From assembly GCF_014650695.1 (NCBI RefSeq), contig NZ_BMVL01000002.1:1-64000 (forward strand): a stretch of DNA of 64,000 nucleotides, given 5' to 3'. The notes below the pieces were generated by a model. The model searched no databases, was not told the DNA's origin, and saw nothing but the letters and a program-made list of their open reading frames with translations. Below, one piece after another: positions 53,908 to 62,020 of the stretch. Both the position numbers and the translations under genes were made by a program. Every line of letters begins with the position of its first letter. Position 1 is the first letter of the stretch. The stretch is from Streptomyces avidinii (lineage in GTDB: Bacteria > Actinomycetota > Actinomycetes > Streptomycetales > Streptomycetaceae).

Positions 53908-54417
53908 TCAGGCTCCTGTGGTGGATCCGGGACGGACGATCATCAGGACGGTTACCGTGGCCCACAACAGGTTGAACACTCCGGTGTACATGGCCAGTTG
54001 TCGGACGGCCCGCTGTACGGCGGCCTGCTGCACGGCGGCCCGTTGTACGGCGGAGGTCGCCCGCGCGTCGGGGTCGCCGTGCAGGCCGGCCAGGGCCGCT
54101 GCCTGGCGGGGCAGCACCAGTCCGGCGAGCACAGCGGCGGCTGCGGCGGTCAGTGCCATCGAGGTGAGGAGCCAGGGACTGGTCAGCACCTGGAGGCTCC
54201 GGGCGGTCGCCAGGCCGAAGACCGGCACCACGACCGCGATCACGGCGTAGATCCGGCAGATGCGGTGCAGCGTACGGACCTCCGCGAGGGAACGCGCATC
54301 CTCGGGGGCGGCCAGGACTCGGCGCGCGGCCGCGGGGAACATACTGGCGGCGACGGTGACGGGGCCGATCGTGATGATCGCCGCCAGGACGTGGACGGCG
54401 AGGAGGAATTTCGTCAC
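53908..54417 (-). CDS. DUF2269 integral membrane protein
   Basis: A 169-residue protein with four membrane segments (FLLAVHVLAAIITIGPVTVA; IYAVIAVVVPVFGLATA; LTSMALTAAAAAVLAGLVL; MYTGVFNLLWATVTVLMIV). A Gln/Ala-rich stretch (residues 130-145) comes from an internal CGG-rich repeat. The GTG overlaps the upstream stop. Function unknown; it may act with the adjacent DUF3817 protein. Confidence 0.82.
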   Translation of the reverse strand: MTKFLLAVHVLAAIITIGPVTVAASMFPAAARRVLAAPEDARSLAEVRTLHRICRIYAVIAVVVPVFGLATARSLQVLTSPWLLTSMALTAAAAAVLAGLVLPRQAAALAGLHGDPDARATSAVQRAAVQQAAVQRAVRQLAMYTGVFNLLWATVTVLMIVRPGSTTGA

Positions 54418-54722
54418 GCGGCCGATCCCGTCCGGTGGCCGGTGACCTGGGTGGCGGGCAGCCGGCCGGCCCTGGCGGTGCCGGTCAGTTCGTCTTCCGT
54501 CACGGTGACGTCGAAGACGAGGTGCAGACGCAGGGGCTTGGTGATCGACTGGCGCCACGTCAGGCGGTCGCCGTGGAGCGCGAGTGCGGTCAGCGGAACC
54601 TCCTCCGCGTCCGACGCGGCGACTCCGTGCAGGTCACCGTCGTGCGTGAACAGGCGGAGCACGGCCCGCTGCCTTCCGATGGGGGTGGCGAGGAGGAGGT
54701 TCCAGATGCCTTCAACGGACAT
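54414..54722 (-). CDS. Small conserved hypothetical protein
   Basis: A 102-residue beta-rich protein (IWNLLLATPIGRQRAVLRLF, GDRLTWRQSITKPLRLHLVF, DELTGTARAGRLPATQVTG) resembling ligand-binding lipocalin-like small proteins. It is coupled to the DUF2269 gene by GTGA. No family name. Confidence 0.7.
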   Translation of the reverse strand: MSVEGIWNLLLATPIGRQRAVLRLFTHDGDLHGVAASDAEEVPLTALALHGDRLTWRQSITKPLRLHLVFDVTVTEDELTGTARAGRLPATQVTGHRTGSAA

Positions 54723-54774
54723 GGGTGCGCTTTCTCGGTGGTGGGGCCGGTGCGGCGGGGCCGGGTGGTGAGGG

Positions 54775-55443
54775 TCAGAAGGCTGCGGGAACCGGGCCCG
54801 AGGCCTGCCAGACGGTGCCGCGGCGTTCGTGGGCGAACAGCTGTTCCACGGCGTGTGCGATGCGCGGGCCGAGTTCGCGCTCCAACAGGTACAGGCCCAG
54901 GTCCAGACCGGAGGTGACCCCCGCGCCTGTGACCAGGTCGCCGTCGTCGACGACGCGGGCGTCGATCGCCACCGCGCCGGTGGCATCGAGCAGGTCTCTC
55001 CCGAGATGGTGGGTGGTGACGGGCCGGCCCTCGATCAAACCGGCCATGGCGAGTACCAGGGAGCCCCCGCAGACCGTGGCGACGGTCAGTCCCGGCCGGT
55101 CCAGGGCGTCCTTCAGCAGTGCGGGCAGGCCGGTTTCGAGTGCGCGGCCGAGGAGGGCGGGAATGGAGTCGGCGTTCACCGGGGCGTCCGGATCGGAGAG
55201 GTCGCCCAACGGGCCGGCGGCGCCCGGCACGAGGACCAGGTCCGCGCTCCGCGGGTCGAGCCGGGCGGTGGCCCGCAGGGAGATCGGTCCCGCGCCGCCG
55301 GGTACCTCCCGCGGGCCCTCCGCGGAAACCAGTTCCACCCGCAGGGCTCCCGGTGCGGCCATCGAGCCGGCGTGCAGGACCTCGTACGGGGCGATGACGT
55401 CCAGGGGGTCGAAGCCGTCGAACAGCACGATCTGACACAGCAT
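54775..55443 (-). CDS. DJ-1/PfpI-family protein
   Basis: A 222-residue class I glutamine-amidotransferase-like protein of the isocyanide-hydratase/GATase type. The nucleophile Cys lies in TVCGGSLVLAMAGLIEG, with LVLVPGAAGPLG and VVDDGDLVTGAGVTSGLDLG as the C-terminal family mark. It shares the fold of the first half of the divergent GlxA-type regulator. Likely part of the same regulon; the substrate is unknown. Confidence 0.9.
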   Translation of the reverse strand: MLCQIVLFDGFDPLDVIAPYEVLHAGSMAAPGALRVELVSAEGPREVPGGAGPISLRATARLDPRSADLVLVPGAAGPLGDLSDPDAPVNADSIPALLGRALETGLPALLKDALDRPGLTVATVCGGSLVLAMAGLIEGRPVTTHHLGRDLLDATGAVAIDARVVDDGDLVTGAGVTSGLDLGLYLLERELGPRIAHAVEQLFAHERRGTVWQASGPVPAAF

Positions 55444-55530
55444 CGGACAGGGTTCCTTGTCTCTGGGATCGGCGCACGGATGCTGCGCCGACACCGACGC
55501 TAGTCACGGCCCCCAACCCTCGGAAGAGGC

Positions 55531-55571
55531 TGGAATGCCACCTTCCAACGGATTCCGGCCAACTGGAATCC
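55531..55571. promoter_or_regulatory. Inverted repeats in the divergent DJ-1/GlxA control region
   Basis: TGGAATGCCACCTTCCA (55531-55547), and GGATTCC...GGAATCC at 55550-55556 and 55565-55571. The positions suggest binding sites for the AraC-type regulator. Confidence 0.55.
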
Positions 55572-55662
55572 CGGTCACCATGAGGCATCTGACCTGTAGT
55601 AATGATGAGACTGGTGCCCCGGCACGCGGATCGTGTGCACCGCGCACAGCTATGGTTGGGCC

Positions 55663-56616
55663 ATGCATACCGTGGCCGTGATCGCCCTGGACGGAGTGAT
55701 TCCGTTCGATCTGTCGACCCCCATCGAGGTGTTCTCGCGCACCCGTCTGCCCGACGGCCGCGCGGCCTACCGGGTCCGGGTCTGCGCGGCCTCCGCCGAG
55801 GTCGACGCCGGGGCTTTCACCCTGCGCGCGCCGTGGCCGCTGGCGGCGCTGGCCGAGGCGGACACGATCATGGTGCCGGGCACGGCCGATCCGACGGCGC
55901 CCGTACCCGAGGAGGTCCTCGACGCGCTGCGGGAAGCAGCCGGGCGGGGAACCCGGATCGCCTCCATCTGCGTGGGCGCATTCGTACTGGCCGCCACGGG
56001 CCTCCTGGACGGCCTGCGCGCCACCACGCACTGGTCGGCCGCTGATCTGCTGGCCGCGCTCCATCCTGCCGTCGAGGTGGACCCCGGGGTGCTGTACGTG
56101 GACAACGGGCACCTGCTCACCTCGGCCGGGGCCGCCGCCGGGCTCGACCTGTGCCTGCACATGATCCGGCGCGACCTCGGCTCCGCGGTCGCGGCGGACG
56201 CCGCCCGGCTGTCCGTCATGCCGCTGGAACGCGACGGCGGGCAGGCCCAGTTCATCGTCCACGACCAGCCGCCGGCGCCTCGTGGATCGGTCCTGGAGCC
56301 GCTCATGCGGTGGATGGAGGACAACGCCCGGCGCGAGCTCACCCTCGACGAACTAGCCCGGCAGAGCGGCATGAGCATCCGGACCCTGAACCGCCGCTTT
56401 CGCGAACAGACCGGCACATCACCCCTGCAGTGGCTGCACCGGGCCCGCATCCGCCAGGCCCAGCACCTGCTGGAGACCACCGCCCACCCCGTCGAACGGA
56501 TCGCCGCGCAGGTCGGCTTCGGCTCCCCCACCGCGTTCCGTGAACGCTTCAAACGCCTCACCGGCACGAGCCCGCACGCCTACCGACGTACGTTCCGGAC
56601 GCAGCAGGCGCCGTGA
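55663..56616 (+). CDS. GlxA-family AraC-type regulator
   Basis: A 317-residue regulator. The N-terminal DJ-1/PfpI domain contains FDLSTPIEVFSRTRLPDGRA, VPGTADP and the Cys in ICVGAFVLAATGLLDG. The C-terminal double HTH is LDELARQSGMSIRTLNRRFR, TSPLQWLHRARIRQAQHLLE and VERIAAQVGFGSPTAFRERF. GlxA-type proteins sense small amines or amino-acid derivatives. Divergent from, and probably controlling, the DJ-1 gene. Confidence 0.93.
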   Translation: MHTVAVIALDGVIPFDLSTPIEVFSRTRLPDGRAAYRVRVCAASAEVDAGAFTLRAPWPLAALAEADTIMVPGTADPTAPVPEEVLDALREAAGRGTRIASICVGAFVLAATGLLDGLRATTHWSAADLLAALHPAVEVDPGVLYVDNGHLLTSAGAAAGLDLCLHMIRRDLGSAVAADAARLSVMPLERDGGQAQFIVHDQPPAPRGSVLEPLMRWMEDNARRELTLDELARQSGMSIRTLNRRFREQTGTSPLQWLHRARIRQAQHLLETTAHPVERIAAQVGFGSPTAFRERFKRLTGTSPHAYRRTFRTQQAP

Positions 56617-56684
56617 CCCGGCCGGGGCGGTGTGAGCTGCCGTGCAGCCGGGTCGACGACGTGAGCGGGGTTTTCCGGCCTGAT

Positions 56685-56731
56685 CCGTCTCTTTCGGATC
56701 TTGCCCGGGCCCACGACGCCCGGCACCGCAC
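56685..56731. repeat. Half copy of the MITE-like element
   Basis: It starts CCGTCTCTTTCGGATCTTG and continues with sequence matching the right arm of the 51.7-kb element in inverse. The second arm was not found nearby, so it is a solo end. Confidence 0.7.
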
Positions 56732-57255
56732 CCGGCCGCTGGCCGAACGTCCTGTGTGTGGTGCGATCACGGCGTCGACGCCCTCCTGGACAGCCCCGTT
56801 CACCGGGCGGAGCCCGCTGCTTCAGCAAGCTGGTGACCGTGGTGCAACGCGAAATCACCAAGGACGCCGCGCCGTCGGCCACACCACGACCATCGCTGAC
56901 GGCGGCCACCAGGGAACCGGACTCGTCATCCCGCAGCTCCGCATCAAAACGAGGCGCTCCCGGCCATGTCGATTGCCGAATGACGGCACCGACGTGTCCC
57001 GAGACTCGGTGGCGGTCGTCGAATGGCCCATTGGCATCAGCGATGCGGACCTCGGCGAGAATGGCGAGATGAACCATCCGGTCTGATCCGGTCGCCCGAT
57101 CCGACCGATCGCACGGTGGTGCAGAAGACAACGGCCGGAACCGGCGACGCAGGCCGGGCCGCCGAGGACCTGGCCTGCGCTGAACACATCGGCCGGCATT
57201 TCGCCGGAGGCGGTGCCGCGGCGGCCCCGTATCTCCACCGCGCGATCGACGATCC
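56732..57255. other. Gene-poor stretch with transposase scrap
   Basis: No intact gene seen. It begins with the MITE half copy, holds an IS remnant at 56877, and ends with a short coding-like frame (AAEDLACAEHIGRHFAGGG) that I cannot assign. Confidence 0.5.
56877..56963 (+). pseudogene. IS5-type transposase fragment
   Basis: The frame reads TTTIADGGHQGTGLVIPQLR, then KTRRSR, echoing the DDE transposase motif (L/I)ADGGYxGTGLVIPHRR of Streptomyces IS elements. The rest is lost. Confidence 0.55.
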
Positions 57256-58464
57256 CTAGTTGCCGAAGGCAGCGAGGGCCAAGCGTTGGGCCACCACGGT
57301 TCCGGCGCCGTTGTCGAGGGACGACGACGTACCGATCGCGTATACCGCGCGCCGGTTGAGGTCCTGGGAGGCGAAGACGCCGCTCCGGTATCCCGGATCG
57401 GAGCCCGTCTTGCCCCACAGGACCGAGCCGTCGGGCAGCGGCACGGACATGAGGCCGACGCTGAAGCATGCCGTGCCCTTCGACGGGCCGGTGTTGCAGT
57501 TGGAGCCGTTGGCGTACGGCAGCGGCTTGCCGTCGGTGCCCTTCGGCACCGCGAACAGCTCCGCCGCCTGCGCCGGACGCAACAGTCGGCCGTCGAACAG
57601 GCCGGAGATGAAGCGGTCCAGGTCACCCGTGGTCGAGGTCATGCTGGCGGGCAGTCCGCCCTGCACGTTGACATCGACCAGCTCGCCGTTGCTCCTGGCC
57701 ATGTAACCCGGCAGGTAGGGCGCAGGCACGGGCGTGCTGCGGCCCGGCACGGCGGCTCTGGTTTCCCGCATCTTGAGCGGCTTCAGGATGCGGGCAGTCA
57801 CCTCGTACTGGTACGGGTGCTTGGTGATCTCTTCGATGAGCTTGCCTGCGACGCGGTAACCGAAGGAGTTGTACTCCTGCCGGGTACCCGGGCGAAAGCG
57901 CGGACCCGGCGCCGGCCTGCCCACGGGGCGAAGCGTCTGCTCGATGACCTCGTCGAAGGAGAGGTACTCGAAGCGGCGCTCGATCTCCTCGTCCGCCGGG
58001 GTGGCCGGGGACCCCTCGAAGTCCTGGGGCAGGCCACCGGTGTGGTTGAGCAGCTGCCGGACGCTGATCGGCTCCTCGAACCGGCTCTCCGGCAGCAGCC
58101 CGGGCAAGTAGTGCTGGACGCTCTGGTCCAGATCGACGCGGCCCTCGGCGGACAGTTGGAGGAGAATGACGGCCTCCATGGGCTTGCTGATGCTGCCGAT
58201 ACGGAAGTGCGCATCGGGGCTGATGGGCTTGCCGGTATTGATGTCTCCGGACGTACCGCGCCATCTCTGCCCGTTCTTGTGCACGTCGGCCACGATGCCG
58301 GCGGCACCGTCGTCCGGGCGCACGGCAATCGCCTCGCGCAGGGCGGCACGGTCGAGGTCCTTTGCGGTGCCGGCGTGCGCGGAGGCAGCGGTGGCGGCCT
58401 GCGCGGGGACGATGGCACCGAACGCCAGGGCGGCGGTCAGGGACAGGGCCGAGGAACGGCGCAT
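57256..58464 (-). CDS. Secreted S12-family serine hydrolase (D-Ala-D-Ala carboxypeptidase-like)
   Basis: A 402-residue beta-lactamase-fold enzyme. The signal peptide is about 1-29 (SALSLTAALAFGAIVPAQAA). The catalytic SxxK is SISK (Ser91, Lys94). The YxN position reads YNS in EYNSFGY, and KTG is GKTGSDPGY. Compared with the R61 DD-peptidase (YSN, HTG) the second motif is shifted, so activity type is uncertain: DD-peptidase, esterase or amidase. The ATG has GGAG at 8 nt. No operon partner. Confidence 0.9.
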   Translation of the reverse strand: MRRSSALSLTAALAFGAIVPAQAATAASAHAGTAKDLDRAALREAIAVRPDDGAAGIVADVHKNGQRWRGTSGDINTGKPISPDAHFRIGSISKPMEAVILLQLSAEGRVDLDQSVQHYLPGLLPESRFEEPISVRQLLNHTGGLPQDFEGSPATPADEEIERRFEYLSFDEVIEQTLRPVGRPAPGPRFRPGTRQEYNSFGYRVAGKLIEEITKHPYQYEVTARILKPLKMRETRAAVPGRSTPVPAPYLPGYMARSNGELVDVNVQGGLPASMTSTTGDLDRFISGLFDGRLLRPAQAAELFAVPKGTDGKPLPYANGSNCNTGPSKGTACFSVGLMSVPLPDGSVLWGKTGSDPGYRSGVFASQDLNRRAVYAIGTSSSLDNGAGTVVAQRLALAAFGN

Positions 58465-58639
58465 GGGGGAATCTCCACTTGGAACGTGATGATCAAGTCC
58501 AGGTGAGTCTGTCCGTCCGAGTCTGCCCGGTTCGTCGGGGATCACCCTGCCCGGACCCTGATCATTCCCTGACCCTGCATCAGGGGTCCGGAGGACGGTG
58601 ATCCCCCCGAACTCACGGTTGCTGAGAGGGTGGTTCGCC

Positions 58640-59095
58640 CTACTGATGCCCCTGGCGAGGGGACAGGCTGACGCCCTTCTCGGCGGCGAGGGCTTGCAGT
58701 TTCTCGACGTCGTCGGCGGGGACGCACACGAACGCCCGCAGGCCGCCGTCGCCGCGGCGCAGGATGTAGCTGGCAAGGCTGTCGGTCATCCGGTTGCCTT
58801 CCTGGTCGTAGAAGAGCCACCGGACGCGTACGAGGTAGATCGTGGCGCTGAGCCGTTCATGGCTCAGGCGCTCGAATCCGACGGAGGCCAGGCCGAGCCT
58901 GCGGTAGAGGGGGTAGGACTGTTCCAGCCCTCTGGCCATCGCTTCCCGGGATTCCAGGACGCCCGCGCCCTGCTCGTCGTTGAGGATCATGCCGGGGCTC
59001 CCCCACAGAGCGGCGGCCGCCTGGGCGTCGTAGGAGGTGAGGGTGCCGGCGTAGCGGTCGAGGTAGTCGTCGATCTCGGCTGCGATGTCGTCCAT
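58640..59095 (-). CDS. NTF2-like (DUF4440/SgcJ-type) protein
   Basis: A 151-residue cone-fold protein: DDYLDRYAGTLTSYDAQAAA, ALWGSPGMILNDEQGAGV, LYRRLGLASVGFERLSHERL, YILRRGDGGLRAFVCVPAD. Many relatives bind or modify small substrates; no catalytic residue can be named. The ATG has only a weak GGTGGG upstream. Confidence 0.82.
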   Translation of the reverse strand: MDDIAAEIDDYLDRYAGTLTSYDAQAAAALWGSPGMILNDEQGAGVLESREAMARGLEQSYPLYRRLGLASVGFERLSHERLSATIYLVRVRWLFYDQEGNRMTDSLASYILRRGDGGLRAFVCVPADDVEKLQALAAEKGVSLSPRQGHQ

Positions 59096-59226
59096 GACAC
59101 CCACCGTAGGCGCGGGCGCCGTCACGGCCGGGACGGTGGTGTGCGGTGTCCTGCCCGTCGCCGGGAACTGCGTCGGCAGACCTATGCGCGAACGGGGACG
59201 GCTGAGGCTTCCCGGGACGCCCGGGG

Positions 59227-59547
59227 CTAGCGGGAGAGGGTGTAACGGAACATGTGCAGGGTCCAGGACGGCTCGGCGGTCGGCTTCGTCGCGTACTGCA
59301 CGGCCCCCAATGGCCGCGTAGAACGGAGCGGCGTTCGGATCCGAGGCGACGATGAGCTCTGATCGCCCCAGCTCGCTGGACCGCATGTTGCCAGAGAAGC
59401 TTGCCGTGGCCCTTGCCGATCTCGTCGGCGTCGACAAAGAGCTTGCCCAGGAGCAGGTCACCGTCCTCGTCGGTGAAGGCATAGAAGCCGAGCCTCTTGC
59501 CGTCCTCCTCCAGGACGAAGACCGGGTTGTTCCGGACACGGCGGCAA
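59227..59547 (-). pseudogene. GNAT acetyltransferase with two frameshifts
   Basis: Three phases are needed to read one protein: NPVFVLEEDGKRLGFYAFTD to LLWQHAV, then GRSELIVASDPNAAPFYAAI, then GAVQYATKPTAEPSWTLHMF ending RYTLSR at a TAG. The second shift is an extra G in a G5 run at about 59307-59312. The N-terminal part is missing. Decayed. Confidence 0.75.
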
Positions 59548-59901
59548 CGGGATGGGGATGCCGTGGGCTGTGAACGTCTCGGTGAGAGAGGCGTACTGGT
59601 CGGTGGTCAGCCGGTCGCGCTTCCAGATCGCTTGTGCGGTCTGGGTCGTACGGGCGATGGCGGACCTCAGCCCGCCCGGGCGTCCGGCGCTGAGCTCATC
59701 GCCGCGCGGGGCGAAGGCGTCACGGACCTGTCTGTTCAGTGCGCTGAACTCTGCGGCGGAAAGGGCGGGCACGGCGGCATGGTCGTACGCGCCTGATGTC
59801 ACCGCTGCGGCGGCGGTCTGCCGGATCGCGTCCAGCGTCCTTTCGGACAGCCGGGATGCCGTGGCGACGAAGGCTGCCACCTCGGGCGGAACCATAGACA
59901 T
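59458..59901 (-). CDS. Hypothetical protein overlapping a GNAT remnant
   Basis: About 147 residues, mostly helical (PPEVAAFVATASRLSERTLD, then AAEFSALNRQVRDAFAPRGD and ARTTQTAQAIWKRDRLTTDQ). The first 120 or so look like a real small actinobacterial protein. The end (from about LPPCPEQ) runs over the GNAT scrap in another phase and is probably not native. Start ATG 59901 or 59895; weak ribosome binding site. Confidence 0.5.
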   Translation of the reverse strand: MSMVPPEVAAFVATASRLSERTLDAIRQTAAAAVTSGAYDHAAVPALSAAEFSALNRQVRDAFAPRGDELSAGRPGGLRSAIARTTQTAQAIWKRDRLTTDQYASLTETFTAHGIPIPLPPCPEQPGLRPGGGRQEARLLCLHRRGR

Positions 59902-60275
59902 GGGCCCACCGTAGCCGTTGGACGAGATGGCGGGCCTTCCGGTCCCGGGGCGAGCGACCCGCACCCGCTTCGGGCTGTCGTGGCACCTACCGCGTCCGGC
60001 CGGCCCCGGGAAGCAGTTCCCCACCGGCGTACACGGCACCGAAGGCCTTCGCGCGGCGTGGACGCACCGGCGCAGCGCGCGCCGAGGCGTCGTCCGGTTG
60101 GGCCGCAACGAGACCGGCGACGTGGCCACGATCATCGTCACCAGCGGCATGCCCGGCGCCGAAGCATGGCGTAGCAGCCATCGGCCGGGCGCTCGTCGCG
60201 CTCGCGCGCCCCCGGCACAACGGCCTGCGCCGGTGTGCGACGCCGCCGAAGCGCTGCTGCCGATCCTCGACCCCC
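59902..60275. other. Gene-poor stretch
   Basis: No gene is supported. A plus-strand piece (RLGRNETGDVATIIVTSGMP then GAEAW) is coding-like but lacks start and continuation; it may be another fragment. Confidence 0.4.
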
Positions 60276-61424
60276 TCAGGAGTGTCGGTGATAGGCCTTG
60301 TTGGCGATCCGCCAGCCGTCGTCGACACGGGCCAGCAAGAAGATGTCGGTGAACGTGTCCGAGCCGTGCGAGAGCGACATGGTCGCAGTCGCGACGGTGC
60401 CGTGGACATCGATGATGTCGATGCGGCGAGACCGGGTCGGTTCGTCGGGGGCCGGTCGGCCTCGGAAGAGAGCGCAGTACTCGTTCAGGGACCACGAGAC
60501 GAATGCGCCGTCCCGGACGCCTTCGATGTGGGCGGTGGGGAGGAAGGCGGTCCTGAAGTGAGCAGGGTCGCCGGTGGCGTGTCCGCGGATGTAGGCGCGG
60601 AGCGGTTCGAGTACGGCGTCCTGCATGGTGGGCACCGTGGCGGTGTCGGACCCGGGGTCGGCAGGGGTGTCGGCCGGATTGGCTGCGCTGCGCAGAGGGG
60701 TGTTCGACGCGGCGGCCAGAAGAGACAGGTCCTTGGCCAGCGCGCCGATGGTGAACTCAGCCGTGACCGCTCCCGGCTCGTCGACGAGGAACGGGCGTTT
60801 GCGGGCCACGAGCTCGCCGAGCTGGCCGAGTTCGAGGATGTCCAGTGCCTGGCCGCGGGGAAGACCGAGGGCGTCGGACTGCCGCAGTGAGTCGCGCAGC
60901 GCGAGGACGGCGCCGGCGAGGCTGTTGTTGGCGATCAGCTTGAGTGAAGCGGCGGTGGGGGCGTCGTCGACGCGCCGCACGGTGCCCAGCGTTTCCAGAA
61001 CCGGTCGGACTCGATCGAATGCGTCCTGGCAGGCGGCCGCGAGAATCTGCAGGGTGCCGGCCGAGGCAGCAGGCGGAGAGCCGAGCAGGGGCGCGTGGAC
61101 GTAGGACCCGCCGATTTGCCGGGCCATCTCCGACGCTTCGGCGGGAGCGATGGTGCTGGTGTTCAGCACGATCGTGTCTGCTCGCAGCGAGCCATGGATG
61201 TCTTCGAGGACCTGCCGGCAGGCCGGACCGTCGAACAACGCCAGGAGCACGAGGCCGGCCTTCGCCACGGCCTCCTGCGGATCGCTGGTCATCCTGACGG
61301 CGCCTGACGTGCGCCCGGAGCATGTCCAGCCGACGACGTCCCGGTCCTTGGCAGCCAGCCGTGTCGCGATCGAGTCGCCCATGCGGCCCATGCCGAGGAC
61401 GGCGATGGTGTTCGGTGAGGTCAT
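60276..61424 (-). CDS. Fusion: beta-hydroxyacid/6PGDH-type oxidoreductase + NTF2-like domain
   Basis: A 382-residue fusion. Residues 1-260 are an NAD(P)-binding 6-phosphogluconate/beta-hydroxyacid dehydrogenase-like enzyme: TIAVLGMGRMGDSIATRLAA, VLNTSTIAPAEASEMARQIG, HAPLLGSPPAASAGTLQILA, and the catalytic Lys in SLKLIANNSLAG. Residues about 265-382 are a lumazine-binding/NTF2-type fold (DAVLEPLRAYIRGHATGDPA to GWRIANKAYHRHS). I know these as separate proteins; one uninterrupted frame joins them here. The C-terminal domain might present a substrate. ATG 61424. Confidence 0.85.
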   Translation of the reverse strand: MTSPNTIAVLGMGRMGDSIATRLAAKDRDVVGWTCSGRTSGAVRMTSDPQEAVAKAGLVLLALFDGPACRQVLEDIHGSLRADTIVLNTSTIAPAEASEMARQIGGSYVHAPLLGSPPAASAGTLQILAAACQDAFDRVRPVLETLGTVRRVDDAPTAASLKLIANNSLAGAVLALRDSLRQSDALGLPRGQALDILELGQLGELVARKRPFLVDEPGAVTAEFTIGALAKDLSLLAAASNTPLRSAANPADTPADPGSDTATVPTMQDAVLEPLRAYIRGHATGDPAHFRTAFLPTAHIEGVRDGAFVSWSLNEYCALFRGRPAPDEPTRSRRIDIIDVHGTVATATMSLSHGSDTFTDIFLLARVDDGWRIANKAYHRHS

Positions 61425-61601
61425 GAGCGCCAGATTGGTGCACGGTGATGGCTGCGACAAGCGCGTATCTCGCAGCCCAGCTCTGCGCAATGCGCACATC
61501 GGCTGGTCATGCAGGTGCCATGGAACTGGCCGTGTGGCGGGCTTTCGTCAACCGTGTGTCGGCTTCTTGCGGCCGTCCGGCCGGCCGCCGATCACGGTGT
61601 G

Positions 61602-61633
61602 CATGGCTGTCTGTTTTCATGAAAAAAGCCATG
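61602..61633. promoter_or_regulatory. Nested dyad in a divergent promoter region
   Basis: A perfect 12-bp palindrome TTTTCATGAAAA (61614-61625) lies within outer arms CATGGCT and AGCCATG. It lies 24 bases before the small plus-strand gene and in front of the minus-strand oxidoreductase. Candidate operator. Confidence 0.6.
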
Positions 61634-61656
61634 GAGCAGGCATAGGGTCTTGACCC

Positions 61657-61920
61657 ATGAACATAAACGGAGACCCTGGGGATCCTGAGCCCAACGATGT
61701 ATACGAGATAGGACCGCTGACGTACCGCCAGGGGTTCATCAGCGTCTGGAAGGAACGGCACGGACAGAGGGAGGAAGCGCTGATGCACGACCGCGCGGTT
61801 GTCGCCGTGTACACCGGCACCCCGGAGCGGCCGGCCGAACGTGCCCAACTGTTCCGGGCATGGGTGGATGCCAACGAGCTTCCCTCGGTCCTGGCCCATT
61901 GGGCCAACATCCTGCGCTGA
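61657..61920 (+). CDS. Small hypothetical protein
   Basis: An 87-residue protein (GPLTYRQGFISVWKERHGQR, RAVVAVYTGTPERPAERAQL, FRAWVDANELPSVLAHWANI) with a coding-like composition. I do not recognise it. The start is an ATG with a weak site upstream; a strong dyad is just before it. Confidence 0.6.
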   Translation: MNINGDPGDPEPNDVYEIGPLTYRQGFISVWKERHGQREEALMHDRAVVAVYTGTPERPAERAQLFRAWVDANELPSVLAHWANILR

Positions 61921-62020
61921 GGCCAGGATCTCTCCTCGTGCTCGACCTGCCCGGCCGTGACCGTGGTGGACTCCGAGCCGACCCGCCCGTGATCGGCTCG
62001 GAGGGGCCAGCCGGGGCGTA

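Noticed and set aside
56580..57626. Minus-strand frame with MVHLAILAEVRIADANG
   Set aside because: No ribosome binding site or known family. It overlaps the transposase-like fragment on the plus strand and the serine hydrolase end.
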